Assembly (NCBI RefSeq): GCF_003003885.1 | Contig: NZ_PVWN01000017.1 | Location: 1-64,000, forward strand | Origin: Chlorogloea sp. CCALA 695 | GTDB taxonomy: Bacteria; Cyanobacteriota; Cyanobacteriia; Cyanobacteriales; Chroococcidiopsidaceae | Length of the DNA stretch: 64,000 nt | Direction: 5' to 3' | Shown: positions 52,806 through 61,376 of the stretch, piece after piece | How positions within the stretch are numbered: position 1 is the stretch's first letter | Layout of the letters: each line of letters opens with the position of its first letter | Notes under the pieces: model-generated | Databases searched by the model: none | What the model was told of the DNA's origin: nothing | What the model saw: only the letters and a program-made list of their open reading frames with translations | Program-made: the position numbers and the translations under genes

Positions 52806-54166
52806 CTACTGCGAAATACTGCCATTTGTGTAGGCGCTCCCACTTCCAAATCTTCATCACCTATCGGCAAAAACTGTACTGAATAATCAAAGTTTCCCGC
52901 TACTTTATTCGCCCATTGTTGAAATTCTAAGCGCGTCCATTCAAATCTATGATCTTTATGACGCAACTTCCCCGCAGGTAAAGTCTCAAACTTGGCGTTG
53001 TACTCTACATTTGGCGTTGTCACAACTACAGTATTCGGTTTAGCAAATTCAAAAAGTACGCGCTCAAAAGCCGCCAAACGCGCCATATCTAAATGCTCAA
53101 TTACTTCTATTACCGTCGCTGCATCGTACCCAGACAGGCGCTTGTCGCGGTAAGTAAGCGATCCTTGTAGTAGTTTAATGCGATCGCGTTGCATACTGGG
53201 CATACGCTCTAGATGCAGCCTTTCACTCGCAATTTCTAAAGCGCGAGAAGATACATCTACTCCGATAATTTCCTTAAAACTCTGGTCTAGTAATAACTCT
53301 TTTAACAGCTTCCCTTCACCACACCCCAAATCAATCACTTTAGCCGCTCCGCACTGCTTTAGTACGGCTAAAACCGCCGCTAAACGCTGTTGATTAAGGC
53401 TAAGGCGTTCCTCAACTATCTCCTCTTGTTCGGTAGTATCGATATTGTCTTCTACTAATTGTGTCAAAGCCGAACGCACCAAGGGACCAAAACGTTTTAA
53501 ATAACGTTTAGCAATCAAATTTTGTTCGGGATGCTTGGCTAACCACCCCTCGCCATGACGCAGCAATTTATCAACCTCATCTTCACCTACCCAGTAGTGT
53601 TTGTCATCGTCCAACACGGGGATCAAAACGTAAAGATGAGATAAAAGCTCTTGCAACGGGATAGTATGATGCAGTTCAACATTGTAGTAGTAACTTTCCC
53701 CCCACTGGGGAAACTTATCATCTAAAGTAGTGCGATCGCACTTTATCGTATAACCTAAAGGTGCAAACAAGCTCTGCAATAACGCTTCACCGCCACGAGA
53801 GGGAACAGTAGTAAGCTTTGCTATTAGCGGTATAGGTGTTTGCGTAAGTTCGGGTTTATCTTTGCAACGTCCAGCCAAAGCACTCCCAAATACTTGAGCA
53901 ATCGCCACACTCAAAAATGATGATGCTACATAAGGGCGATCATTTACATATTGTTCTAAACCTTGACTACCCTTCTTTCTCACCAATCCTACCGGATCTA
54001 TATCTAGAAGCAAAGCGGCGATACAACTTTCTACACTTGCTTCGGGGTAAAATACGTGGGCTTGACCAAAAGATAAACTAAAAGACTGTAGTTTATCAGG
54101 GTGTTTGTGCAACAAGTAGCCTAAATCGGTTGCAGGTTTATGAGTAGTAGCGATCGTTAGCAGCAT
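52799..54166 (-). CDS. hen1: 3'-terminal RNA ribose 2'-O-methyltransferase Hen1
   Basis: A 455-residue RNA-repair protein. The N-terminal domain (about 1-240, starting MLLTIATTHKPATDLGYLLHKHPDK) is the bacterial Hen1-N module that binds and activates the Pnkp ligase. The C-terminal methyltransferase (about 260-455) has the SAM motif VIDLGCGEGKL and the metal-binding EVIEHL segment typical of Hen1, with TTPNVEYN and the basic HRFEWTR. It methylates the 2'-OH at the broken 3' end before ligation. The start is at ATG 54166, because family members begin MLLTI; an upstream ATG at 54238 would add 24 unrelated residues. It is divergent from egtC. Confidence 0.94.
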   Translation of the reverse strand: MLLTIATTHKPATDLGYLLHKHPDKLQSFSLSFGQAHVFYPEASVESCIAALLLDIDPVGLVRKKGSQGLEQYVNDRPYVASSFLSVAIAQVFGSALAGRCKDKPELTQTPIPLIAKLTTVPSRGGEALLQSLFAPLGYTIKCDRTTLDDKFPQWGESYYYNVELHHTIPLQELLSHLYVLIPVLDDDKHYWVGEDEVDKLLRHGEGWLAKHPEQNLIAKRYLKRFGPLVRSALTQLVEDNIDTTEQEEIVEERLSLNQQRLAAVLAVLKQCGAAKVIDLGCGEGKLLKELLLDQSFKEIIGVDVSSRALEIASERLHLERMPSMQRDRIKLLQGSLTYRDKRLSGYDAATVIEVIEHLDMARLAAFERVLFEFAKPNTVVVTTPNVEYNAKFETLPAGKLRHKDHRFEWTRLEFQQWANKVAGNFDYSVQFLPIGDEDLEVGAPTQMAVFRSRN

Positions 54167-54349
54167 TGGTTGCAAAAATAATACTTTAACCTCAGTATCT
54201 AGCGTAACATAGGTACTACATAAGTAATACACAAACAAATTATTTTAATGTCTTCATACCTAAGAGAGAATTTGAGACAACACTTCAACCTAGTTAAACA
54301 AATACAATAGAAACGACTATTAGGAACGCTGGGTGCGATCGCGCTAATT

Positions 54350-55147
54350 ATGTGTAGATTATTAGGCTATATCGGCTCATCAATTCCCTTGGACTATATT
54401 TTGTCCAAACCAGAACACTCTTTGATCGTCCAAAGCTATCAACCGCTCGAAATGAACTCAGGAGTAGTTAACGCCGATGGTTTTGGCATTGGGTGGTATC
54501 ACCCCGAAAAAGATACTGAGCCTTTCATTTACAAAAATGTGATTCCGATTTGGAATGATGTAAATTTATCTAGCTTGGGAAGGTATGTAGAATCAAGCTG
54601 TATTCTAGGATACGTCCGCAGTGCAACCACCGGACAAGCGGTGGATATGAGCAATTGTCAGCCGTTTAAGTTTGAACAACTGTTATTTATTCATAATGGT
54701 AAGATTGACAACTTTAAACAAACTCTCATGCGTCCAATCAGCGAGACTCTGAGTGATGTTGCATACAAATCTATCAAAGGTAGCACCGATTCAGAACACT
54801 TTTTTGCTTTATTTCTTGATGAATATCTCAAAAACCCCGATGGTACCTTAGAACAAGCTTTGCAAAGCGCCTTACTCAAATTAGCTGAATTAGCCAAGTC
54901 TCATCAAGTCTCCGCTTCAGTTAACATCATTATTAGCGATGGTAAGCGACTAATTGCGGCTCGATTTGCAAGCGGTATAGAGTGTCCTTCCTTATACTGG
55001 ACTAGGGACGACCTAAACTATCCAAAATCGGTAATTATTGCCTCTGAACCTATATTTAAAGGGGATTGGCACCGTTTTTCCGAACAGAGTATTCTTAGTG
55101 TGGGACAAGACCTTGAGATCGAAATCTATCAAGTATCAACAAACTAG
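54350..55147 (+). CDS. egtC: Class II glutamine amidotransferase-like EgtC (ergothioneine)
   Basis: A 265-residue Ntn-type hydrolase. The nucleophile Cys2 (MCRLLGYIG) becomes N-terminal after Met removal. The gamma-glutamyl-binding signatures follow: NADGFGIGWY, YVRSATTG and IHNGKIDNF. In mycobacteria EgtC removes the gamma-glutamyl group from the sulfoxide intermediate of ergothioneine synthesis. It is the first gene of an egtC-egtB-egtD set on the plus strand, with hen1 starting in the opposite direction 183 bases away. The assignment rests on this context as well as the sequence. Confidence 0.9.
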   Translation: MCRLLGYIGSSIPLDYILSKPEHSLIVQSYQPLEMNSGVVNADGFGIGWYHPEKDTEPFIYKNVIPIWNDVNLSSLGRYVESSCILGYVRSATTGQAVDMSNCQPFKFEQLLFIHNGKIDNFKQTLMRPISETLSDVAYKSIKGSTDSEHFFALFLDEYLKNPDGTLEQALQSALLKLAELAKSHQVSASVNIIISDGKRLIAARFASGIECPSLYWTRDDLNYPKSVIIASEPIFKGDWHRFSEQSILSVGQDLEIEIYQVSTN

Positions 55148-56429
55148 CGGTTCGCCCTTAATTGTTGACCGAAGACAACAATTAAAAGAGTGGTTGCATC
55201 AGTGTCGGGCGGGAACTTTAGAACTATTTGAATCTATCGACGAGACAACATTTTGCGTTCAAGCACACTCCGAATTTAGCCCTGTTGGTTGGCATTTAGG
55301 ACACATTGGCTATACTGAGTCATTGTGGTTGCTCGAACGCCCAACTGGTATAAAACCCGAATATTCTGCCTATCGCCGTTTGTTTGTCGCTGATGGCTTA
55401 CCCAAGTCTGAGCGCGTCAAGTTGCCACCAATAGAAGAGATTAAAAGCTATCTTGAAGCAATTAGAAACAAAGTTCTTTTGCGTCTAGAAACTATTGATT
55501 TAGAAAAAGAAGAACGTCTCTGGCGTTGGCTACTGCAACACGAAAGTCAGCATACCGAAACCATCGCTTTTATTATGCAACTTGGGCGTTGGCACGATCG
55601 CGCTCCAGTGGGCGCAAGTTGGCAAAACCTTACTACTCAAAATAATTTTACTGTGCATCCTGCTCCTAATTCTTCTTTAATTCAAACAAATACTCTAACT
55701 TCAGAAATGGTTTCCATTGAATCGGGTTCATTCATTCAAGGAAACGACTCTATAGACGCTTTAGATAATGAGCGCACCGCTCATCAAGTCAAGCTTGAAA
55801 CCTATTCTATTGACCGCTACCCAGTTACTTGCGGACAATATCGAACTTTTATTGAAACTGGTGGCTATGAAAATTCTATTTGGTGGTCAGAAGCGGGGTG
55901 GCGATGGGTGCAATCTGAGCAAGTAACCAAGCCTTTATACTGGTCTGACGACCTGCGCTGGGAAAATCACCCAGTTTGTGGCGTGAGTTGGTACGAAGCC
56001 GATGCTTACGCCCGATTTGTCGGTAAAAGGCTACCTAGCGAAGCTGAGTGGGAAAAAGCTGCCGGGGGTAATAATACCTATCCTTGGGGAGGAGAATCGC
56101 CAACAGAAAAACATTGCAATCACAACAATGCAGTTAGTCAAACAACGCCCGTAAATGCTTACCCCGCCGGACAAAGTGTTTATGGCTGTTACGATATGCT
56201 GGGCAATGTCTGGGAATGGACATCAACAGTATTTGAAGGTTATGAAGGTTTTGCTGGCTATCCTTATCCTGGCTATTCTCAGGTATATTTTGATGGCGAG
56301 CATTGGGTGCTAAAAGGTGGTAGTTGGGCGACTCGTCCTTGGGCGCTACGTTCGAGTTTTCGCAACTGGTATCATCCCGGCGTTAGACAAATTTTAGCAG
56401 GGTTTCGTTGTGCCAGTGACAAAGAGTAA
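55098..56429 (+). CDS. egtB: Ergothioneine sulfoxide synthase EgtB
   Basis: A 443-residue (from GTG 55098) nonheme-iron enzyme that joins a thiol to hercynine with oxygen. The N-terminal DinB-like domain supplies the iron ligands, including one in GWHLGHIGYTE and the H-x3-H-x-E motif QHESQHTE. The C-terminal FGE-sulfatase/SUMF1 domain starts at MVSIESGSF and has SYDMLGNVWEWT-type segments (YDMLGNVWEW, LKGGSWATRPW, SSFRNWYHPG). The start is unclear: no ATG is in frame nearby; GTG 55098 and TTG 55113 both overlap egtC by up to 50 bases, and a TTG at 55038 would overlap by 110. Whether it uses gamma-glutamylcysteine or cysteine is not evident. Confidence 0.92.
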   Translation: MWDKTLRSKSIKYQQTSGSPLIVDRRQQLKEWLHQCRAGTLELFESIDETTFCVQAHSEFSPVGWHLGHIGYTESLWLLERPTGIKPEYSAYRRLFVADGLPKSERVKLPPIEEIKSYLEAIRNKVLLRLETIDLEKEERLWRWLLQHESQHTETIAFIMQLGRWHDRAPVGASWQNLTTQNNFTVHPAPNSSLIQTNTLTSEMVSIESGSFIQGNDSIDALDNERTAHQVKLETYSIDRYPVTCGQYRTFIETGGYENSIWWSEAGWRWVQSEQVTKPLYWSDDLRWENHPVCGVSWYEADAYARFVGKRLPSEAEWEKAAGGNNTYPWGGESPTEKHCNHNNAVSQTTPVNAYPAGQSVYGCYDMLGNVWEWTSTVFEGYEGFAGYPYPGYSQVYFDGEHWVLKGGSWATRPWALRSSFRNWYHPGVRQILAGFRCASDKE

Positions 56430-56497
56430 TTGCGATCGCATTACAAATAGTTTTATATTCCATTCCCTAACAGTTTGTTTCCTAAGTAGGAGGAACA

Positions 56498-57532
56498 ATG
56501 TCAATGTCTAATACTGCAAGCGGTAATACTTCCCCAAATCTAGAAAATCGCTTGCAAATCGAGCAGTTATTAAATGCTGCAACTTTATCCGCTTCAGCGC
56601 TTACAGAAAAAAGCGATGTGATTTCAGGATTAACTCAAAAACCTAAATCTGTTCAAGCTCGTTACTTTTATGATGACGATGGTTCGCAACTATTCGAGCA
56701 AATTTGTGACTTGCCTGAATACTATCTTACGCGCACGGAAACAGCTATTTTACAAGAATGTGCAAAATCGATTGCTCAAATTACCGGGGCTTGCGAATTA
56801 GTAGAATTAGGTAGCGGTAGCTCAACCAAAACCCGCATTTTGCTAGATGCTTACAATCAATTAAACTTGCCCCTACACTATGTGTCAATTGATGTCAGCG
56901 CAGGTATCTTAGAAAGCAGTGCCAAAGCGCTCTTAGCTAATTACCCTTCTTTACAAGTTCATGCTCTTGTTAGTACCTACGAACTAGCTTTAAAACAATT
57001 AAAACCTGCTTCTTTACCTAACCGATTAATTTGCTTTATTGGTAGTTCTTTAGGCAATCTTAACCCCCAAGAATGTCAAGTATTTTTCTCGCAAATTACA
57101 AAAGCTCTCCAAAAGGGCGAATACTTTTTATTAGGTATAGATTTACATAAATCTAAAGATATATTAGAACCTGCTTATAACGACAGTCAAGGAGTTACCG
57201 CAGCTTTTAATCTCAATATGCTCAATCACTTAAATCAACGCTTTGATGGCAACTTCGATTTAACCCAATTTGAACACTTAGCTTTTTACAATGAAACTGA
57301 GCGCCAGATTGAAATGTACTTGCGAAGTTTACGCGCTCAAACGGTGACATTAAACGCTTTAGACTTGACAATTGAAATAGCATCTGATGAAACCATCCTT
57401 ACAGAAATTTCCCGCAAATTTGACTTAAATAGTATTCAGCAAGAATTGCAAGCGCAAGGATTAAAACCAATGCAAGTATGGACAGATGCTAATCAACATT
57501 TTGGCGTACTACTTTGTCGATTGCTCAACTAA
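56498..57532 (+). CDS. egtD: L-histidine N-alpha-methyltransferase EgtD
   Basis: A 344-residue SAM-dependent enzyme that makes hercynine by adding three methyl groups to histidine, the first step in ergothioneine synthesis. The SAM site is LVELGSGSSTKTRILLDAY; VSIDVSAGILESSA and CFIGSSLGNLNPQE follow, and the histidine pocket region LGIDLHKSKDILEPAYNDSQGVTAAFNLNML matches the family (quoted by parts). A perfect AGGAGG ribosome site precedes the ATG by a few bases. It lies 68 bases after egtB, and its 3' end overlaps the end of the convergent thioredoxin-fold gene by 24 bases. Confidence 0.95.
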   Translation: MSMSNTASGNTSPNLENRLQIEQLLNAATLSASALTEKSDVISGLTQKPKSVQARYFYDDDGSQLFEQICDLPEYYLTRTETAILQECAKSIAQITGACELVELGSGSSTKTRILLDAYNQLNLPLHYVSIDVSAGILESSAKALLANYPSLQVHALVSTYELALKQLKPASLPNRLICFIGSSLGNLNPQECQVFFSQITKALQKGEYFLLGIDLHKSKDILEPAYNDSQGVTAAFNLNMLNHLNQRFDGNFDLTQFEHLAFYNETERQIEMYLRSLRAQTVTLNALDLTIEIASDETILTEISRKFDLNSIQQELQAQGLKPMQVWTDANQHFGVLLCRLLN

Positions 57533-58096
57533 CTCGTTATTAAATTCGTTGACTGGACGCAACTTCAATTCTTTAGACTCCTCGCGCGGTAGCAGGTTAA
57601 ATACTTGGCGCAACTTATCATCTACCTGCTCGTAGGGTACTTGTCCTTGACGATCAAATACTACCTTACCTGATTTATCTAATATCACCACTTGAGGCAC
57701 GATATCTTTGTAATAGTAACCTGCCTCTGTAGGCTTATAGCTGCTTTGTACGGGAATTGCATCCACATTTACAGGGATGATATCGGCGACCCGTCCGTAA
57801 AAAGCTTGCATATTAGAAACAGTGATCGCATACAGCTTACAATCGCTACTGTCATCAACATAATAAACTAATATTGTCGGTCTTGCTCCAGCTATAGACT
57901 CCGCTAAGGTGACTTTAGACGGCACTAACGAGCCATTACCCGCATACAACACAAATATATTACCTTCAAAACGATCTGTATCGATCTCTGCATTGGCTGT
58001 TGGCATTCCTAGTAGTAGCAAGCACATCACTAACATCAGCGTGAAAGTTAGATATTGCTTAAGAAAAGTCAACTTTATTTTTAGAAAATTCATCAA
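57509..58096 (-). CDS. Thioredoxin-fold thylakoid protein (PSI accumulation factor-like)
   Basis: A 195-residue secreted or thylakoid-lumen-facing protein. A signal/anchor helix (LTFTLMLVMCLLLLGMPTANA, about 16-36) precedes a thioredoxin-like domain: NIFVLYAGNGSLVPSKVTLAE, PTILVYYVDDSSDCKLYAITVSN, QVVILDKSGKVVFDRQG. No CxxC is present (a lone Cys in DDSSDCK), so it is unlikely to be a redox thioredoxin. It resembles a cyanobacterial family annotated as a thylakoid factor for photosystem I accumulation; I give this as likely but unproven. Its end overlaps egtD by 24 bases. Confidence 0.75.
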   Translation of the reverse strand: MMNFLKIKLTFLKQYLTFTLMLVMCLLLLGMPTANAEIDTDRFEGNIFVLYAGNGSLVPSKVTLAESIAGARPTILVYYVDDSSDCKLYAITVSNMQAFYGRVADIIPVNVDAIPVQSSYKPTEAGYYYKDIVPQVVILDKSGKVVFDRQGQVPYEQVDDKLRQVFNLLPREESKELKLRPVNEFNNELVEQSTK

Positions 58097-58364
58097 AAAA
58101 TCAGCCTGTTTAGTAAAATTTGATGCAATTAATAGCAGTAAAAGTAGTTACATTAGCCTTTTACATAAATGCAATTTATATTCTACACCTCTAGCTAATC
58201 CAAAATCGAATTTTATAACTTATTTTTTTCCTTAGTGTGATTTAATACTTTGATTAATAGTCTATACTTAACCATTTGTGTAATTAATTATTCAGCTTTA
58301 GATAGATTTATTTAGTATTAATAAGTTGCTACAATAAGTAATATATAGCTGGAAATAAAAAGCA

Positions 58365-58661
58365 GTGAAAAAATTATTTGTAGTCTGTTTATCCGTTGCT
58401 TTAAGTCTAGTAGTAGTAGATACAGCTTTTAGCAACCCTCCGTCTCAACAACCCGAACCTGCGGCATTAGTACAAGCCGAGGTAGAGACCCCATTATGTT
58501 ATTTACAAACTCCTGATGGAAAAACGTGGGATCTTAACGGCTTATGTGAACAAGCACCCCAAGAGGCAAATTCTTCAAAGTCAAATGTAGCGTTCGTTAA
58601 TCCTTATAATAGTGACGCTATCAAAAAATTTGATGATGATTTGTATGGAGATAGCAATTAA
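58365..58661 (+). CDS. Small secreted protein of unknown function
   Basis: A 98-residue protein with GTG start at 58365. A signal peptide (KKLFVVCLSVALSLVVVDTAFS, about 2-23) leads to a short acidic domain with two Cys (LCYLQTPDGKTWDLNGLCEQ) that could form a disulfide. The pattern CYLxTPDGxxxDLxxLC is like a family of tiny cyanobacterial extracytoplasmic proteins. Function unknown. Confidence 0.7.
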   Translation: MKKLFVVCLSVALSLVVVDTAFSNPPSQQPEPAALVQAEVETPLCYLQTPDGKTWDLNGLCEQAPQEANSSKSNVAFVNPYNSDAIKKFDDDLYGDSN

Positions 58662-58705
58662 ACTTTTATTTAAGGAATAATTTAATTAGAGTTCTCACAA
58701 AAAAT

Positions 58706-58740
58706 AATTGCGCCCCAAGCAATATATCTGGAGCGCAATT
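58706..58740 (-). terminator. Hairpin terminator of the TPR gene (probably bidirectional)
   Basis: Arms AATTGCGC (58706-58713) and GCGCAATT (58733-58740) enclose a further CCA/TGG pairing. On the minus strand it is followed by TATTTTTTG, a U-rich tract. It lies 19 bases after the TPR gene stop. Confidence 0.75.
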
Positions 58741-58758
58741 AAAATAAGTATTAACAAG

Positions 58759-59499
58759 CTACTTAGAAGCTGGAGTATTTAGCTGTTGCTGCGACTTAGC
58801 CAGATTAGTAGCTTTGATATAACCGGGTTGATTAGACTGAGCTAAAAAAAGTTTGGCGGCTTGTTGATAATCAGCGATCGCACTAGGAGTATTTTTTAAC
58901 TTAGCATGAACTTCGCCGCGAATGGTGTAAGCTTGTGCGTCTTTTTCATTACGACCAATCGCACTATCTAAGTCTTCCATAGCTTTTTCATTTTCCCCAA
59001 TCTGGTAATAAGCCGCTCCTCTATGACGATAGCTTGCACCTTCTTCAGGATAAATACTAATAGCCTGGGTATGATCTTCAATAGCTTGCTTGTAGTCACC
59101 TAAAGCCGCGTAGGCGACACCTCGACCATTGCGGACATGGGAATGAGCGGGATTAAGTTTAATAGCTTTGGTGTAATCGTCAACCGCCTCTTGGTAGTTT
59201 TTTAGCAAGAGTTGAACATCGGCTCGATAGGTATATGCTAGATGATGATTAGGCTGAATTGCGATCGCTTTACCAAACCTTTCCACCGCCCCTTTGTAGT
59301 CTTTTTGATGTAGCTTAGTTAGCCCATCATTAACATGACTTTCGGTAACACTATCGCTTTTAATACTTTCTGGAGTCGCAGTTGGACTATGTGAGGAATG
59401 CCCTCCGCCATGAACTTGAGCAATCCCAGGTTTATTGCCAACTATTAAACTTATCCCAATTACTACTGTTAAAGCGATCGCCTGACTTGACTTATACAT
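58759..59499 (-). CDS. Secreted TPR-repeat protein
   Basis: A 246-residue protein with a signal peptide (AIALTVVIGISLIVGNKPGIAQ), a His/Ser-rich linker (VHGGGHSSHSPTATP) and five TPR units at about 55-225 (LTKLHQKDYKGAVERFGKAI, AYTYRADVQLLLKNYQEAVDDY, VRNGRGVAYAALGDYKQAIEDH, SYRHRGAAYYQIGENEKAMEDL, AYTIRGEVHAKLKNTPSAIADY). It is likely a periplasmic scaffold. The linker could bind metal. It lies 38 bases downstream of the GspE-like gene on the same strand. Confidence 0.88.
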   Translation of the reverse strand: MYKSSQAIALTVVIGISLIVGNKPGIAQVHGGGHSSHSPTATPESIKSDSVTESHVNDGLTKLHQKDYKGAVERFGKAIAIQPNHHLAYTYRADVQLLLKNYQEAVDDYTKAIKLNPAHSHVRNGRGVAYAALGDYKQAIEDHTQAISIYPEEGASYRHRGAAYYQIGENEKAMEDLDSAIGRNEKDAQAYTIRGEVHAKLKNTPSAIADYQQAAKLFLAQSNQPGYIKATNLAKSQQQLNTPASK

Positions 59500-59537
59500 A
59501 AATTCTCTCTGACAAAATATCTAAAATAAAAGCTCTT

Positions 59538-61229
59538 CTAATTGACATTTAGTAGCGCTCTATGATGCTCTAAGTCACTAATATTTACAGGTTTAGAGTA
59601 CAAAGAACTATGAGGCAATACGCGCAAAACTTCTTGTACGGTAGTTACACCACTGGTTACTTTCTTGATTGCCGCAACGCGAAAAGAATCGAAGTTAGCT
59701 TCATTAACATAGTGTTGCAACTGAGTCATTGTACCTTCGTAAATTAGCCGCCGCACATTACTATCTATATTTAATAATTCTACCAGTGCTTCTCGTCCTA
59801 AGTATCCAGAACTAAAACATTTTGCACAGCCTTTCCCACACCTCCAATTGTCTGATTTTGCCTGCTCCCTATCTAAACCTAAAGCTTTTAAATCTGCATC
59901 GGTTGGAGTATACTTGTCTGCACAATGAGGACAAATTTTGCGGACTAAACGTTGAGCTACAACACCTAAAAGCGCATCGCTAATAAACCCCGCATCTGGG
60001 CAGAGGTCTTTCAAACGGGGAATTGCGCTAATAGCATCATTAGTATGTAAAGTTGTAAGTACCAAGTGTCCTGTTAAAGCTGCCCTAATCGCCGTTTCTG
60101 CCGTCTCACTATCACGAATTTCGCCAATCATGATAATGTCTGGATCTTGACGCAAAATTGCGCGCAAACCTGCCGCAAAAGTCATACCCGCAGGCTCATG
60201 GACTTGAGTTTGAGTAATACCCGGTAACACGTATTCTACAGGGTTTTCTACTGTTACCAAATTGACGTGTTCTTTAGCCAACCTTTGCAAACTGGTGTAA
60301 AGAGTGCTGGTTTTACCCGAACCTGTAGGCCCTGTAAAAATAATCATTCCTTGGGGCTGTTGTAACCAATGCTTGTAAGTTGCTAAAGTGCGATCGCTAA
60401 AACCTAATTCCTCAATACTAGAAAAATTATTTTCCCTAGGTAAAAGTCGAATTACAGCTTTTTCACCACCAATACAAGGCAAAGTGCTGACACGCATATC
60501 TAAGCTTTGTTCGCCATCTTGTTCGGACATATATTTATCCCCAATCCTGGCATCTTGAGGTCGGCGACTTTCCGATATATCCATGTCAGACATAACTTTG
60601 AGGGCAATGATTGCTTTGCGGCTAACTTCCAACGGCAAAGTTGTGATGTTTCGCAGAATGCCATCAATACGATAGCGTACTCTCAACCCGTTAGGCATTG
60701 GCTCTAAGTGAATATCACTAGCTCGACTCCGTAAAGCGCTAGATATAATTGCTTTAATTCTACTAATTTGATCGGCGGCTTTTGACAGAGAAAACTCTGT
60801 AGATTCGCTGATATCTTCTTCTTTTACGTGTTCTTTTTCTAGTTCGCCAGTTAAAGGATTTACCAAAGGAGCCGAGCTAAGACGGTTGTTGTCAACTTGA
60901 TTGTGACTGTGAACCCAAGCGCGGTAACTTTTGTGTTGGATGGGAATAAACTTTATATCGGTGAGAGTCTGTTGGCTTAATTTTTTAATTGCATCAGGGG
61001 TAAGCGGTATAGAACTACCTAGAAAATAGCAATTACGCCATAGTAATAAAGGAATTAGCGACGGTAAAGTTTTGCGATCAGGAAACTCGCGCAGAAATCT
61101 TTGGCTCACTTCAGGGTCGAGCAAATCTAAATTTACAACTCCCTGTTCGTCTACCAAAATTTTTAATGCTTCATCACAATTTATTTCTCGATTTTTTAGC
61201 CGTTGCCAAATTGAGCGATGGTGTTGCAT
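59538..61229 (-). CDS. GspE/PilB-like secretion ATPase, orphan
   Basis: A 563-residue hexameric ATPase of the type II secretion/type IV pilus family. Motifs are Walker A GPTGSGKTST (about residue 293), the Asp box ILRQDPDIIMIGEIRDSET and the His box GHLVLTTLHTND. A tetracysteine zinc module follows (CPHC, then CGKGCAKC). The N-terminal N2 domain is shorter than in usual cyanobacterial PilB. No PilC, PilT or pilin gene is near, so it may be a second, specialised pilus motor. A TPR protein lies downstream in the same direction. Confidence 0.88.
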   Translation of the reverse strand: MQHHRSIWQRLKNREINCDEALKILVDEQGVVNLDLLDPEVSQRFLREFPDRKTLPSLIPLLLWRNCYFLGSSIPLTPDAIKKLSQQTLTDIKFIPIQHKSYRAWVHSHNQVDNNRLSSAPLVNPLTGELEKEHVKEEDISESTEFSLSKAADQISRIKAIISSALRSRASDIHLEPMPNGLRVRYRIDGILRNITTLPLEVSRKAIIALKVMSDMDISESRRPQDARIGDKYMSEQDGEQSLDMRVSTLPCIGGEKAVIRLLPRENNFSSIEELGFSDRTLATYKHWLQQPQGMIIFTGPTGSGKTSTLYTSLQRLAKEHVNLVTVENPVEYVLPGITQTQVHEPAGMTFAAGLRAILRQDPDIIMIGEIRDSETAETAIRAALTGHLVLTTLHTNDAISAIPRLKDLCPDAGFISDALLGVVAQRLVRKICPHCADKYTPTDADLKALGLDREQAKSDNWRCGKGCAKCFSSGYLGREALVELLNIDSNVRRLIYEGTMTQLQHYVNEANFDSFRVAAIKKVTSGVTTVQEVLRVLPHSSLYSKPVNISDLEHHRALLNVN

Positions 61230-61317
61230 TCCTAAAGATGATTGTTGCTAATATTGAGTCATTTGCGCTTAAATTAGCAGCGCTACTGCCCCATTGTGAT
61301 AATTGAGTTAAATAGGT

Positions 61318-61344
61318 AATCCTGTAGCGCGGGGCTACAGGATT
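61318..61344. repeat. Hairpin repeat (AATCCTGTAGC arms)
   Basis: Eleven-base arms AATCCTGTAGC and GCTACAGGATT flank a five-base GCGGG loop. It lies between the multicopper oxidase and GspE-like genes and looks like a dispersed palindrome, possibly acting as an end-of-transcript hairpin for the oxidase gene. Confidence 0.75.
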
Positions 61345-61376
61345 AACCTTTGCTCTACTCAAATTATGGCACTTGC

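Noticed and set aside
54167-54238. Upstream ATG extension of Hen1 by 24 residues
   Set aside because: The family begins MLLTIxTT; the added segment looks like untranslated promoter DNA.
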